Positions 16,283 through 28,471 of a stretch of DNA of 64,000 nt are shown piece after piece. The position numbers and the translations under genes were made by a program. The stretch is from Sinorhizobium medicae (GTDB lineage Bacteria; Pseudomonadota; Alphaproteobacteria; Rhizobiales; Rhizobiaceae), in NCBI RefSeq assembly GCF_007827695.1, contig NZ_VITA01000003.1, positions 372,001-436,000 on the forward strand. The letters are read 5' to 3'. The first letter of the stretch is position 1, and every line of letters begins with the position of its first letter. The notes under the pieces were generated by a model, which ran no database searches, was not told where the DNA came from, and saw only the letters and a program-made list of their open reading frames with translations.

Positions 16283-16652
16283 GCAAGCACTCATCAGCTT
16301 TGTTGCAGCCGCCAGCCTTCTCATAGCTGTGGTGCCGGCGCTTGCGAGTTCAGGTGGGGGCGGTCTTCCGTGGGAAGGGCCGCTAGAGCAGATCCAGGAG
16401 TCGATCACGGGCCCGGTCGCTGGATATATTGCCCTTGCGGCCGTCGCCATCGCTGGCGGAATGCTCATTTTCGGCGGCGAGCTGAACGATTTCGCGCGGC
16501 GACTTGTGTACGTCGTTCTCGTGGCTGGCATCCTGCTCGGCGCCACTGCCATCGTTGGTCTGTTCGGCGCGACTGGCGCCTCGATCGGGACTCCAGACGA
16601 GCAGATCGCCAAGCTTGGGTCGAACGGAGGAGGGGAGAAAGCTCATGTCTAA
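16272..16652 (+). CDS. trbC: Conjugal pilin TrbC
   Basis: Major pilin subunit (VirB2-like) of the Trb system. 126 residues with a signal/membrane segment (about residues 8-24), then [20 protein letters not shown] and two more hydrophobic helices, the pilin layout; the mature pilin of this family is cyclised. AGGAGG lies just upstream of the ATG. It overlaps trbB by 11 and trbD by 8 bases. Confidence 0.93.
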   Translation: MLHKQALISFVAAASLLIAVVPALASSGGGGLPWEGPLEQIQESITGPVAGYIALAAVAIAGGMLIFGGELNDFARRLVYVVLVAGILLGATAIVGLFGATGASIGTPDEQIAKLGSNGGGEKAHV

Positions 16653-16941
16653 TTCCCTCGGTCTGCAACGCAACCGCGTTCATCGCGCGCTTTCGCGCCC
16701 GAACCTCCTGATGGGCGCGGACCGGGAGCTGGTTTTGATCACCGGGCTTGCGGCCGTGATCCTGATCTTCGTCGTGCTTACGATTTATTCGGCGCTCTTC
16801 GGTGTCGCAGTCTGGATCGTGATCGTGGGCTTTCTCAGGATGATGGCGAAGTCCGATCCACTGATGCGACAGGTCTATTTACGGCACATTTCCTACAAAC
16901 CCTACTATGGGGCGACTAGTTCGCCGTGGCGCCGATCCTGA
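16645..16941 (+). CDS. trbD: Conjugal transfer protein TrbD
   Basis: VirB3-like inner-membrane protein, 98 residues. N-terminal cytoplasmic stretch [20 protein letters not shown], then a pair of membrane helices (about residues 30-72) and the C-terminal [19 protein letters not shown] typical of the family. Starts inside trbC and ends 10 bases before trbE, with which it functions. Confidence 0.93.
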   Translation: MSNSLGLQRNRVHRALSRPNLLMGADRELVLITGLAAVILIFVVLTIYSALFGVAVWIVIVGFLRMMAKSDPLMRQVYLRHISYKPYYGATSSPWRRS

Positions 16942-16951
16942 GGTGTCGGCA

Positions 16952-19405
16952 ATGGTAGCCCTCAAACGTTTCCGTGCGACCGGTCCGTCCTTCGCCGATC
17001 TGGTCCCTTATGCCGGCCTGGTCGATAACGGCGTTCTCCTCCTGAAGGACGGAAGCCTGATGGCCGGCTGGTACTTTGCTGGACCGGACTGCGAAAGCGC
17101 CACTGACCTCGAACGCAATGAATTATCGAGGCAGATCAATTCGGTCCTGTCGCGCCTTGGAAGTGGGTGGATGATTCAGGTCGAGGCGATCCGCATTCCG
17201 ACAGTCGACTATCCATCTGACGACCACTGCCATTTCCCTGACCCGGTAACGCGTGCGATCGATGCCGAGCGCCGCGCGCACTTCGCACACACGCAGGGGC
17301 ACTTCGAGAGCAAGCACGCGCTAATACTGACCTATAGACCGCTTGAGTCGAGGAAGGCTGCTCTTAGCAAATACATCTACTCGGATGAGGAGAGCCGCAA
17401 GAAGTCCTACGCGGACACGGTACTATTTGTCTTCAAGAACGCCGTCCGCGAGATCGAGCAGTATTTCGCGAACACGCTTTCGATCAAGCGAATGGAAACG
17501 CGCGAAACGGTTAAGAGGGGCGGGGAGCGGGTTGCCCGGTATGACGAGTTGCTCCAGTTCGTGCGGTTCTGCATAACAGGCGAGAGTCACCCCGTCCGCT
17601 TGCCGGATATTCCGATGTATCTAGACTGGCTTGCGACCGCCGAGCTTGAACACGGGCTGACGCCGAAGGTTGAGAACCGCTTCCTTGGCGTCGTTGCTAT
17701 AGACGGCCTGCCGGCGGAAAGCTGGCCAGGGATCCTGAACAGTCTTGACCTGATGCCGCTCACCTACCGATGGTCATCGCGCTTCATCTTTCTCGATGCC
17801 GAAGAAGCCCGGGCGAAGCTCGAACGCACACGCAAGAAATGGCAGCAGAAGGTGCGGCCGTTTTTCGACCAGCTGTTTCAGACGCAAAGCCGCTCGGTGG
17901 ATCAGGACGCCATGCTGATGGTGGCCGAGACTGAGGATGCCATCGCCCAAGCCTCGTCGCAGCTGGTCGCCTATGGCTACTACACGCCTGTGGTCGTGCT
18001 GTTCGATGACGATCGGAACACGCTGCAGGAGAAGGCCGAATCTGTGCGCCGACTGGTTCAGGCCGAAGGATTTGGTGCGAGAATTGAGACACTCAACGCG
18101 ACCGACGCTTATCTCGGCAGCCTGCCGGGCAACTGGTACTGCAACATCCGTGAACCGCTGATCAACACCAGTAACTTAGCTGATCTCATTCCTCTCAATT
18201 CGGTCTGGTCCGGCAACGCCGTTGCACCATGCCCCTACTATCCGCCGAACTCGCCCCCACTGATGCAGGTCGCCAGCGGTTCCACGCCATTTCGGCTGAA
18301 CCTGCACGTCGATGATGTCGGCCATACGCTGGTCTTCGGCCCGACGGGGTCAGGCAAATCTACGCTGCTGGCGCTGATAGCGGCGCAGTTTCGCCGTTAT
18401 GACCGCGCCCAGATCTTTGCTTTTGACAAAGGGAATTCGCTGCTTTCTCTAACGCTTGCAGCGGGTGGCTATCACTATGATCTCTGCGGCGACGATGCGG
18501 AAGAGAGGAACGCTCTGGCCTTCTGCCCTCTATCCGAACTGAAAAGTGACGCTGATCGGGCGTGGGCGACGGAATGGATCGAGATGCTGATCGCCCTGCA
18601 GGGCGTCATCATCACCCCCGACCATCGCAATGCCATTTCCCATCAAGTCTCACTTATGGCCAGCGCGACGGGGCGCTCGCTGTCGGATTTCGTTAGCGGC
18701 GTTCAGATGCGCGAGATTAAGGACGCACTTCATCACTACACCGTCGACGGTCCGATGGGCCAGTTACTTGATGCTGAAGAGGATGGGCTGACGCTTGGCG
18801 CCTTGCAAACTTTCGAAATCGAGCAGCTCATGAACATGGGTGAGCGCAACCTGGTGCCTGTGCTCACCTATATCTTCCGCCGGATCGAGAAACGCCTGGA
18901 TGGCTCGCCAAGCCTGATCATTTTGGATGAAGCATGGCTCATGCTCGGCCATCCGATTTTCCGTAGCAAGATCCGCGAGTGGCTGAAAGTGCTTCGCAAG
19001 GCGAATTGCGCCGTGGTGCTTGCTACGCAGTCGATCTCGGACGCTGAGCGCTCCGGCATCATTGATGTGCTCAAGGAATCCTGCCCCACAAAGATCTGCC
19101 TTCCAAACGGCGCTGCTCGGGAGCCGGGGACGCGCGAGTTCTACGAACGGATCGGCTTCAACGAAAGACAGATTGAGATCGTTTCGATCGCCATTCCGAA
19201 GCGAGAGTACTACGTCGCCACTCCGGAAGGCCGACGGCTTTTCGAAATGGCTCTTGGTCCCGTGGCACTCAGTTTCGTGGGGGCATCGGGGAAAGAGGAT
19301 TTGAAGCGCATCCGCGCACTCAAATCCGAGCATGGCCGCGATTGGCCAATCCACTGGCTTGAAACGAGAGGAGTTCAAGATGCCGCAGCGATACTCAAAA
19401 AATAG
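16952..19405 (+). CDS. trbE: Type IV secretion ATPase TrbE
   Basis: VirB4-family ATPase, the largest energising subunit of the channel. 817 residues. Start ATG at 16952 (MVALKRFRATGPSF) follows TGAGGTG; an in-frame ATG at 16907 lies inside trbD without a ribosome site. Walker A is GPTGSGKSTLLALIA (about residue 465), and Walker B is SLIILDEAWLMLGHP (about 655). The N-terminal CagE/TrbE/VirB domain precedes them. It overlaps trbJ by 26 bases. Confidence 0.95.
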   Translation: MVALKRFRATGPSFADLVPYAGLVDNGVLLLKDGSLMAGWYFAGPDCESATDLERNELSRQINSVLSRLGSGWMIQVEAIRIPTVDYPSDDHCHFPDPVTRAIDAERRAHFAHTQGHFESKHALILTYRPLESRKAALSKYIYSDEESRKKSYADTVLFVFKNAVREIEQYFANTLSIKRMETRETVKRGGERVARYDELLQFVRFCITGESHPVRLPDIPMYLDWLATAELEHGLTPKVENRFLGVVAIDGLPAESWPGILNSLDLMPLTYRWSSRFIFLDAEEARAKLERTRKKWQQKVRPFFDQLFQTQSRSVDQDAMLMVAETEDAIAQASSQLVAYGYYTPVVVLFDDDRNTLQEKAESVRRLVQAEGFGARIETLNATDAYLGSLPGNWYCNIREPLINTSNLADLIPLNSVWSGNAVAPCPYYPPNSPPLMQVASGSTPFRLNLHVDDVGHTLVFGPTGSGKSTLLALIAAQFRRYDRAQIFAFDKGNSLLSLTLAAGGYHYDLCGDDAEERNALAFCPLSELKSDADRAWATEWIEMLIALQGVIITPDHRNAISHQVSLMASATGRSLSDFVSGVQMREIKDALHHYTVDGPMGQLLDAEEDGLTLGALQTFEIEQLMNMGERNLVPVLTYIFRRIEKRLDGSPSLIILDEAWLMLGHPIFRSKIREWLKVLRKANCAVVLATQSISDAERSGIIDVLKESCPTKICLPNGAAREPGTREFYERIGFNERQIEIVSIAIPKREYYVATPEGRRLFEMALGPVALSFVGASGKEDLKRIRALKSEHGRDWPIHWLETRGVQDAAAILKK

Positions 19406-20180
19406 TTGGTTCGCTGGTTCCATGGTCGCTTCGATGACAATCGTCGCTGCCCTGCCGGTTCACGCCGGCACGGCTACCGGTGCGGCAACGGAGTGGACGC
19501 AAGTACTCAACAACGCAGAACTGGTGTCCCTTGTAGGTCAATCTGGTGAGCAAATTCAGAACCAACTCACCCAGATTAGCCAGCTATCCCAACAGATCGA
19601 AACACAGCTGAACATCTATCGGAATCTGCTGCAGAACACGGCCGCCCTGCCATCGCACATGTGGGGGCAGGTCGAGAACGATCTCAATCGGCTCCGTAGC
19701 ATCGTCGACCAAGGGCAGAGCATAGCCTTCTCGATGGGCAATGCTGACGATGTGCTGCAGCAGCGGTTTGCAAGCTATGCCGACCTAAGAACAAACCTGC
19801 CGGCCAATGAGACGTTCTCCGCGACCTATCAAACCTGGTCGGACACCAACCGCGACACGATCGCCAGCACGTTAAAGGCGGCAAGTCTCACGGCCGATCA
19901 GTTCGAGAGCGAGGAAAGCGCAATGTCCTCCCTTCGGTCAATGTCCGAAACGGCGGATGGCCAGATGAAGGCGCTGCAGATCGGACACCAGATCGCCGCT
20001 CAGCAGGTGGCGCAGATGCAGAAGCTTCGCGGTCTCGTCTCACAACAGATGACGCTAATGGGAACCTGGCTACAGACCGAGCAGACCGATAAGGATCTGG
20101 CTCAGGCGAGGCGGGAAAAGTTCTTCAGAGCCGAGGTGAAGAGTATTCCGGAGGGGCAGAAGATGGAGCCCCGCTGGTGA
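19380..20180 (+). CDS. trbJ: Conjugal transfer protein TrbJ (VirB5-like)
   Basis: Secreted minor component of the pilus. 266 residues. N-terminal signal peptide ending near PVHAGTA (residue ~30), then long Gln/Leu-rich helices (IQNQLTQISQLSQQIETQLN) as in VirB5/TrbJ. GAGGAG precedes the ATG. The stop overlaps the trbK GTG start as GTGA. Confidence 0.93.
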   Translation: MPQRYSKNSWFAGSMVASMTIVAALPVHAGTATGAATEWTQVLNNAELVSLVGQSGEQIQNQLTQISQLSQQIETQLNIYRNLLQNTAALPSHMWGQVENDLNRLRSIVDQGQSIAFSMGNADDVLQQRFASYADLRTNLPANETFSATYQTWSDTNRDTIASTLKAASLTADQFESEESAMSSLRSMSETADGQMKALQIGHQIAAQQVAQMQKLRGLVSQQMTLMGTWLQTEQTDKDLAQARREKFFRAEVKSIPEGQKMEPRW

Positions 20181-20377
20181 GCCGCGCCGTCCTTGTTGCC
20201 TTGTTGTTGGCTGTCGCCGTAGCATCGTCGGCAGCGACAGTGCTGATAATCAACCCCAGAGACACGCTCAAATCTTCCCTCACTGAGCAGCAACGCAGTG
20301 CTCGGGAGAGATTCTTCGGCACCGGAAAGGAGCTGCCGCCGATCAAAGATGGTCAGGAGATGCGTCCGAGATGGTGA
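20177..20377 (+). CDS. trbK: Entry-exclusion protein TrbK
   Basis: 66 residues. Short N-terminal hydrophobic segment (about 4-25) followed by a small soluble tail ending [10 protein letters not shown], at the place trbK occupies in Ti-type operons (between trbJ and trbL). TrbK of plasmid RP4 is a lipoprotein that blocks entry of related plasmids; this copy has no cysteine, so it cannot be lipid-modified, and the tail would be held by the helix alone. It starts with GTG overlapping the trbJ stop. The tail resembles the last residues of TrbJ (KMEPRW). Confidence 0.82.
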   Translation: MSRAVLVALLLAVAVASSAATVLIINPRDTLKSSLTEQQRSARERFFGTGKELPPIKDGQEMRPRW

Positions 20378-21579
20378 AGGTAACTCGTCCGTTCCTGATT
20401 GCCGGACTTTTATGCATAGCCTATTCAGCACCCGCTTTCGCACAAGAGGGACACGTCCTCACGGAACTGGAAAACCAAGTCTCGTCCGCTGCGAAGGGGT
20501 GGGAGACCACCATTATGAATGCCGCACGATCCCTATTTTGGATTCTGGCGGCAATCGAGATTGGTATAGCGGCCGTCTGGCTCGCCACTCAGGCCGCGTC
20601 GCTGGACAGCTGGTTCGCCGAGCTGGTGCGGCGTATTATGTTCGTCGGCTTCTTCGCATTTATTCTGGAGCAAGGTCCAACTTTTGCGAGAGCCGTCGTC
20701 GACAGTCTTTTCCAGATTGGTGCGGACAGCGATTCAGCTTCACCTGCTGAAGTATTCGACGCCGGTATCCGCGTAGCCTCGCAAATGTCGCAACAGGTAC
20801 AGTTTGGCGTCTTTGAGGATAATGCCTTGGCGATCGCGGCGGTATTGGCGATGGGCGTCGTCGTCATTTGCTTCTCGCTTGTCGCAGCCATTTTCGTGTC
20901 GGTCATGGTCGAGATGTATGTTGGCCTCCTCGCCGGTATGATCATGCTCGGACTGGGCGGCTCGTCCTTCACCAAGGACTTTGCTGTTCGGTACCTGATC
21001 TATGCTTTCGGCGTCGGCATGAAGCTCATGGCCCTGGTGATGATCGCCAAGATAGGATCGAGCGTCCTGCTTGGCCTCGCGCAAGCCCCCACCGCATCAT
21101 CCGATAAATTCGTAACTGCCTTAGCGATCGCCGGTATTTCCGTCGTGGTCTTCATCATCGCAATGTATGTGCCGACCATTCTTCAGGGTGTCGTCCAGGG
21201 CGCGTCCGTCAGCGGAGGAATGGAAGCGATCCGCCATGGCGGACAGGCGGCATCGTTCGCCGCCGGTGCGGGCTTCCTCGCCGCCGGTGCGGCCGGCGCT
21301 GGCTTTGAAGCGGGAAAGTTCGCACGAGCAGCGGGTTCATCCGTCGCAGGTGCGGCTCTTCGAAGTGTGGGTGCCGGAATCGGGTCGGCAGGACGCGCTG
21401 TGGGGTCCGCTGCCAAGGAAAAGGCAATCGGCGCTCCCGGTGCCTATGCCGGATCCATTCTCGGACTAGCCAACGCAAAGCTCGACGAGCAACGCAGTGG
21501 GCTTAGCGAATCCCTCCCGAGCGCAACGAAATCCCGTAATCAGGAAGCGAAGGAAGATGGCAGTAAACCGCACGCCTGA
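20371..21579 (+). CDS. trbL: Conjugal transfer membrane protein TrbL
   Basis: VirB6-like polytopic inner-membrane channel protein. 402 residues with a signal-like N-terminus ([10 protein letters not shown]), about six membrane helices between residues 50 and 270, and an Ala/Gly-rich cytoplasmic tail ([19 protein letters not shown]) typical of TrbL. Overlaps trbK by 7 and trbF by 23 bases. Confidence 0.94.
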   Translation: MVKVTRPFLIAGLLCIAYSAPAFAQEGHVLTELENQVSSAAKGWETTIMNAARSLFWILAAIEIGIAAVWLATQAASLDSWFAELVRRIMFVGFFAFILEQGPTFARAVVDSLFQIGADSDSASPAEVFDAGIRVASQMSQQVQFGVFEDNALAIAAVLAMGVVVICFSLVAAIFVSVMVEMYVGLLAGMIMLGLGGSSFTKDFAVRYLIYAFGVGMKLMALVMIAKIGSSVLLGLAQAPTASSDKFVTALAIAGISVVVFIIAMYVPTILQGVVQGASVSGGMEAIRHGGQAASFAAGAGFLAAGAAGAGFEAGKFARAAGSSVAGAALRSVGAGIGSAGRAVGSAAKEKAIGAPGAYAGSILGLANAKLDEQRSGLSESLPSATKSRNQEAKEDGSKPHA

Positions 21580-22219
21580 AAATCCCTATCTTGCCGCTCG
21601 CCAGGAATGGACCGAGCGATATGGCTCCTATGTGAAGGCCGCAGCCGCATGGCGCGTTGTCGGCATACTCAGTCTTGCCTTGGCCCTCGTAGGTTTCAGC
21701 TACGCTTTGTACCTCAGCACTCAGGTCAGGCTGGTGCCCTATATCGTGGAAGTCGATAGGCTTGGAACTTCGGTTGCGTCTGGCTTCCCCGAGCAGATCG
21801 AATATGCCGACGCCCGCGTAGTACGCGCCACTCTAGGCAACTTCGTCACGAGCTTTCGCAGCGTCACCCCGGATGCCGTGGTGCAGAAGCAATACATCGA
21901 CCGCACCTATGCGCTTCTACGCACCTCCGATCCGTCCACTCAAAAAATCAACGATTGGTTCCGAAGCAACTCCCCGTTCGAGAAGGCCAGATCTTCAACA
22001 GTTGCCATCGAGGTCAACAATATTGTGGCCCTCTCGAACCAGACCTATCAGATCGACTGGACGGAATACGAGCGGGACCGGAAGGGCAAGGAAACCGGGA
22101 CGCGCCGCTTTCGGGGCATTGCAACGGTCGCGCTTACCGCACCGCAGGATGAGGCGACGATCCGTCTTAATCCGATCGGCCTCTATGTCACAGATTTCGA
22201 CTGGACGGCGCAGCTATAA
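21557..22219 (+). CDS. trbF: Conjugal transfer protein TrbF (VirB8-like)
   Basis: Bitopic assembly-nucleating protein: 220 residues with one membrane helix (about 33-52, [20 protein letters not shown]) and a periplasmic VirB8 domain. The ATG at 21557 ([20 protein letters not shown]) follows GAAGGAAG and matches the family N-terminus; an in-frame ATG 60 bases upstream lies in trbL. Confidence 0.94.
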   Translation: MAVNRTPENPYLAARQEWTERYGSYVKAAAAWRVVGILSLALALVGFSYALYLSTQVRLVPYIVEVDRLGTSVASGFPEQIEYADARVVRATLGNFVTSFRSVTPDAVVQKQYIDRTYALLRTSDPSTQKINDWFRSNSPFEKARSSTVAIEVNNIVALSNQTYQIDWTEYERDRKGKETGTRRFRGIATVALTAPQDEATIRLNPIGLYVTDFDWTAQL

Positions 22220-22235
22220 GGCAGGGGACTTCTCA

Positions 22236-23048
22236 ATGCAAAAAACTCGATTGCTCACGGTCGCCGGCTGCCTAGCCGGACTCGTCTTTGTCAGTGGCGC
22301 GCAGGCACAAAATATGACAACCAACGAGGTGAAGGGAACGAAGATTTCGAGCAAGTGGCGTGGCACGCCAGGGCTGGTCACGAAAGGACCGGACGGAAAA
22401 GTGATTTTCCTGTTCGGGGAAACCCAGCCTTCTGTGGTTTGCTCGCCCCTACAGGTCTGCGACATAGAGCTCCAAGGTGGGGAGATCGTTCGCGATGTTC
22501 TCGTCGGTGACACGGTGCGCTGGAAGGTGGAGCCTGCGATTTCGGGAGCAACAGGGGGACAGGCGATTCATCTGGTCGTCAAACCTTCGGAGCCCAACCT
22601 TCTCACCTCGATGGTGGTCACGACCTCCCGGCGAACCTATCACATCCAGCTCAAGTCCCATCCCAGCCAGTACATGGCGCGCATTGGCTTCGAATATCCC
22701 GAAGACGTATCGACCAAGCTCTCGGACATCAATGCTCGCCTCGAGGCCGGCGGCATTCCAGGTGCCGCGCCCGACAAGCTAGACTTTTCCTATTCAATCA
22801 GCGGCCAAGCGTCATGGAAGCCGAAGCGGGTCTATTCGGATGGGGTGAAGACATACATCCATTTTCCAAGGTCGATTTTCGGTCAGGACGCGCCGGTCCT
22901 CTTCGTCGTTTCCGGCGGTCAAAATCGCATTGTCAACTATAGAATGAAGAACGACATGATGATCGTGGACTATGCAGTCGACAAGGCGATCCTCGTTTCC
23001 GGGGTCGGTTGGAGGCAGCAGAAGATCATCATTCGGCGGGGAAGCTGA
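22236..23048 (+). CDS. trbG: Conjugal transfer protein TrbG (VirB9-like)
   Basis: Periplasmic/outer-membrane core component of the channel. 270 residues. Signal peptide with cleavage near SGAQAQNM, then the VirB9 beta-domain with the C-terminal region [17 protein letters not shown] that contacts TrbI. AGGGGA lies upstream of the ATG; gap of 16 bases to trbF. Confidence 0.94.
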   Translation: MQKTRLLTVAGCLAGLVFVSGAQAQNMTTNEVKGTKISSKWRGTPGLVTKGPDGKVIFLFGETQPSVVCSPLQVCDIELQGGEIVRDVLVGDTVRWKVEPAISGATGGQAIHLVVKPSEPNLLTSMVVTTSRRTYHIQLKSHPSQYMARIGFEYPEDVSTKLSDINARLEAGGIPGAAPDKLDFSYSISGQASWKPKRVYSDGVKTYIHFPRSIFGQDAPVLFVVSGGQNRIVNYRMKNDMMIVDYAVDKAILVSGVGWRQQKIIIRRGS

Positions 23049-23051
23049 ACG

Positions 23052-23492
23052 ATGCAGAATCTTCTTTCGACTGTGATTGCCGCCGCGCTTTTGTCTGGTT
23101 GTCAAACGGCGGATCAGGGCTTGCGTCCCAGCTCAGATGCGGGAGCAGTCACCGGACCGGCCGCGAGCGCCATCGCCGGCGACATGGTGAGCCGTCTTGC
23201 CGAGCAAATCGGCCCTGCCACAGCTACGACAACAATCAGAATGGACAAGGATACCTCCGAGTTCGCGATAGCCCTCGAAGCAGCCTTAAAGGGGTGGGGC
23301 TACACGGTCGTCACCGACAAGAAATTGGTCAGGGGCATCAAGCCCGTCGAGCTTGCATATGCAGCCGAGAGCTTCGACGGACAGATTCTGGCTCGACTCT
23401 CGACGCCTTCCATTGCGTTCGGGCGAGCTTACACGCCGACTGGGGCCGGCGCCATGCCCGCTAGTCCGCTGTCGATCTTGCAGCGCAACTGA
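23052..23492 (+). CDS. trbH: Conjugal transfer lipoprotein TrbH
   Basis: 146 residues with a short signal peptide and a clear lipobox (LLSGC, Cys17), so an outer-membrane lipoprotein, consistent with a VirB7-like stabilising role. Placed between trbG and trbI as in Ti plasmids; gaps of 3 and 6 bases. Confidence 0.9.
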   Translation: MQNLLSTVIAAALLSGCQTADQGLRPSSDAGAVTGPAASAIAGDMVSRLAEQIGPATATTTIRMDKDTSEFAIALEAALKGWGYTVVTDKKLVRGIKPVELAYAAESFDGQILARLSTPSIAFGRAYTPTGAGAMPASPLSILQRN

Positions 23493-23498
23493 CGGAGA

Positions 23499-25759
<2,261 letters not shown>

Positions 25760-25762
25760 GCT

Positions 25763-26086
25763 TCATTGCTCGCCCTCCAAGGAAAGATCAGGGACGTAGC
25801 CAAGCGCGTCGATGATTTTCGAAAGTTCATCCTGCTGGGCTTCGGATTTCTTCTGACGCGCGACATACTCATCCTGCAAGCTCTTGAGTACGGCTGCCGG
25901 AACAGAAGGGTCGGTGGTTGCGCGAGCCCATTCCTCATAAACACCTTCGTCGGCCGCGATTAAGCGGCGGTGCTCACGAATTGCAGAAACTGCGAGCACC
26001 TCTAGATCCGACTTTTGCAATGAAACGAAGCAGGGAGCGGTCGGCTCTTCTTCGTCGTTCGTCTCGGATGAGTTCCCTGTATGCAT
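25763..26086 (-). CDS. traM: TraR anti-activator TraM
   Basis: Small helical protein that binds TraR and blocks DNA binding until signal accumulates. 107 residues. The core LEVLAVSAIREHRRLIAADE followed by a C-terminal helix ending IIDALGYVPDL resembles TraM of Ti plasmids (LETLTIDAIRTHRRL and ILGYIP). The first 25 residues are acidic and less conserved. Its position opposite and next to traR supports the call. Confidence 0.9.
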   Translation of the reverse strand: MHTGNSSETNDEEEPTAPCFVSLQKSDLEVLAVSAIREHRRLIAADEGVYEEWARATTDPSVPAAVLKSLQDEYVARQKKSEAQQDELSKIIDALGYVPDLSLEGEQ

Positions 26087-26255
26087 TCGCTTCTCCCCAA
26101 CCTGAGCATTCGCCGCTCAAAAACACAGTCGTCGTGAGCATTAGACCGACATGGTCATGAGTGCTCGACCTGTCGTGCAGACCATCATGCTACCCCCAAA
26201 ACCCAACTAGCAGGTGACAGGATGGACATCGCAATATCACATGTGACAAAAAATA

Positions 26256-26284
26256 GGAACTATCGTTCCTGGAACGATCGTTCC
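26256..26284. promoter_or_regulatory. Twin 14-bp palindromic operators before an XRE gene
   Basis: GGAACTATCGTTCC (26256-26269) and the perfect palindrome GGAACGATCGTTCC (26271-26284) stand in tandem, one base apart, directly upstream of the small XRE regulator. A further palindrome TCACATGTGA lies at 26237-26246. Tandem dyads at this position are typical autoregulatory sites of lambda-repressor-like proteins; occupancy by this protein is inference. Confidence 0.7.
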
Positions 26285-26304
26285 TTTTGGGTTTGGATCA
26301 GGCG

Positions 26305-26517
26305 GTGGAACTCAACGAAGTCATGGCGATCAATCTGCGTCGGATTCGTCATGTCAAACAACTGACGCAGGAGGAACTGGCGGTTCAATCGGGACTGAGC
26401 GCGCGCTATATCGGGTCGATCGAGCGCGCCGATGTCTCGGCCACCGTGACCGTCCTCGGGCAGATCGCCGCCGCTTTGGGTGTCGAGCCAGCCGAACTTG
26501 TGACGAAATCTCGCTAA
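26305..26517 (+). CDS. Small XRE-family regulator within the tra region
   Basis: A single HTH_3 domain, about 70 residues: NLRRIRHVKQLTQEELAVQS, then GLSARYIGSIERADVSATV. Start uncertain: TTG 26287, GTG 26305 or ATG 26323 are in frame; GTG 26305 gives VELNEVMAINLRRIR, which fits the usual family N-terminus. It lies between traM and traH with twin palindromes upstream. Not part of the standard Ti tra set; probably an autorepressor and possibly a regulator of transfer or maintenance. Confidence 0.8.
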   Translation: MELNEVMAINLRRIRHVKQLTQEELAVQSGLSARYIGSIERADVSATVTVLGQIAAALGVEPAELVTKSR

Positions 26518-26694
26518 TTGGCTCATCCCAGCCCGCGTTGGGCTCAGTATGACTTGCGGTGGCGCTCTTCCCGAAACGCGCCTGGTCGCTTGTCAGAGAT
26601 CATGAACGGGCGATCTTTAAAGGTGGGCGTCATCTGTATGCCGCTAAAGGAGCGGAATTATTCACTGATGTCCCCTACACTACCAGAGCGAAGG

Positions 26695-27291
26695 TCAATT
26701 TCCGCCGATGCGGGACAGATCGATTCGAATGCCCGAGCGCTCAACCGCCTGTGTTTCCTCTGCCCGATCGTTGATTGATGTCGCTGCGGGCCCCTCGACT
26801 GGACGTACTCCGCTCTGCTGCGGAAGCTCGATAGGTTCTCCCGGATCAGGAGCTTGAAACACGCTCACGCCCTCGAATTCACCGGTCTTCCACGCGTGGA
26901 CCGCGTCATCGAAGATCTGAGGGAAAGCATCTTCGCTTGCGGGGCTACCGTACCACTTGGCGACGATCCTCAGGATCCTGGCGAACGTCGCCGTGCCTTT
27001 GCGAAGATTTTCGCAGGCGTCGAACAGGTCAGGGTTCAGATCGGCGGGTTCTCCAACGCGGACCGGAAACTGGGTTAGCCCGACGCGGACTACTGCCCTG
27101 TCAGAATACTCCCGAACGATCGCCATTGCCTCATCGGCCGATGTTATCTTCGGCAACAGTATCAACCGGCCGCCGGATTTGACGGTGATGGAGAGAGGAT
27201 CAACGGAGCCTGCGGCCACCACAAACTGCTCGACTATCGCGGGCTTAAGTGAGGGATCCGCGCATTCTTCAACCAGGACAGCTTCTAGCAT
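26695..27291 (-). CDS. traH: Conjugal transfer protein TraH
   Basis: 198 residues, soluble. Starts MLEAVLVEECADPSLKPAIV after AAGGAG; an in-frame codon further upstream lacks a ribosome site. Last gene of the traAFBH operon as on Ti-type plasmids. The biochemical role of TraH is poorly defined. Pro-rich region near residues 155-170 and a charged end. 16 bases separate it from traB. Confidence 0.8.
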   Translation of the reverse strand: MLEAVLVEECADPSLKPAIVEQFVVAAGSVDPLSITVKSGGRLILLPKITSADEAMAIVREYSDRAVVRVGLTQFPVRVGEPADLNPDLFDACENLRKGTATFARILRIVAKWYGSPASEDAFPQIFDDAVHAWKTGEFEGVSVFQAPDPGEPIELPQQSGVRPVEGPAATSINDRAEETQAVERSGIRIDLSRIGGN

Positions 27292-27307
27292 GACGTCTCC
27301 TTGGCGA

Positions 27308-28471
27308 TCAGGTGTTGAAGGAAAGAACAAGCGGTTTTGCGAAGAGCTTGGCCCAGGCGACGGCGCTGGCTCGTTGGACTGCTACGATGGATGTCCCTTT
27401 GGCCCACCATCCGTTCCCAACCGCGACGATTAGATCCGGGTCGTAGAGCATCGATTGCAGTAACGGCCACACAATGAGCTGCTCGTAGCAGATAAGTGAT
27501 GCCGCGCGGCTGGGTCCGATAGTGACGATCGGATTGGCAAAGAAATGCGCCCGCGCACCGCCGGTCTCACCGAGCAACGACCGCCAAGGTTGCCACATCG
27601 ACCCTGGTACAGGCATCCGCTCGCGATAGGTGATCCTGCCGCCGTCGGCAGACAGAGTGACGAGCACATTGTCGTATCCGTTAGCGTCGACGGTGGCGGC
27701 GCCGGCAATCACCGCGATATTCGTGCCCCGCAGAGCCCTTAGCCAGAGCCGTTTGGTGGTCGCCGTCCAAAAACCCAATGCGCTTTCGGGCAGAACGACA
27801 TTCCGAATGCCACCAGATGCGTGGTTCTTCACTATTGCAATCAGATCAAGGTGCCGCTGAATGCTGGCGTCGCGCCCGAGCGACCGCCCGAGTTCAAGGT
27901 CGACGCCCTGCCAACCATCGGGCAGTTTTGGGTCGGTCCAGTTTGTGGCGGACCAAAGCCAAAAACTTGCGAAGGTGATCGCGATAGGCGGCCACATCCG
28001 GGTTGCAAGGCCCATGAGACCGATTGTCGTTGCAGCCAGTCCCCACCAGCCCCATTCGGGAAACAGAATGCCGGCGGCCGTTACAGGATGCGCCCAACCG
28101 GTGATGCCAAAGGGTGGAACCGACATAAGGGCGATCGCCGCCAGTTGGCGAAGCGGACGGACGCCCGAGCGCTTCGTCCAGAGCACGGCATGAACAGCAA
28201 CAAAGCTCGCGGATGCCAACAGCCAGAGCAGCAAGCCCGGCCAGAGATCAGCCGAGTAGAAGGCCATCACTCCCTGCGGCAGGCCACTTGATGCCGCCAA
28301 AAAGTATCCTCCCGCGACAAGAGCCGCCGCAAGTCTCGTGCGAGCCTGCGACCAAAGGGTCGGGAACGCCAGCGCCACCGGCAGGAGCGCGGGGTGGCCG
28401 CTCCAACCGCCCGCCCCGGCGGCAGTTGCGGTGATGATCAGCAAAACCGGTTGGAGGCGGTTACGGCGCAT
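27308..28471 (-). CDS. traB: Conjugal transfer protein TraB (nitrilase-fold membrane protein)
   Basis: 387 residues: five or six N-terminal membrane helices (to about residue 170) followed by a carbon-nitrogen hydrolase fold related to apolipoprotein N-acyltransferase. The catalytic-type Glu is seen in [10 protein letters not shown] and Cys in ASLICYEQ; the position of the usual Lys ([10 protein letters not shown]) appears to be Arg. In Ti plasmids TraB raises transfer efficiency but is not essential. Overlaps traF by 11 bases. Confidence 0.9.
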   Translation of the reverse strand: MRRNRLQPVLLIITATAAGAGGWSGHPALLPVALAFPTLWSQARTRLAAALVAGGYFLAASSGLPQGVMAFYSADLWPGLLLWLLASASFVAVHAVLWTKRSGVRPLRQLAAIALMSVPPFGITGWAHPVTAAGILFPEWGWWGLAATTIGLMGLATRMWPPIAITFASFWLWSATNWTDPKLPDGWQGVDLELGRSLGRDASIQRHLDLIAIVKNHASGGIRNVVLPESALGFWTATTKRLWLRALRGTNIAVIAGAATVDANGYDNVLVTLSADGGRITYRERMPVPGSMWQPWRSLLGETGGARAHFFANPIVTIGPSRAASLICYEQLIVWPLLQSMLYDPDLIVAVGNGWWAKGTSIVAVQRASAVAWAKLFAKPLVLSFNT

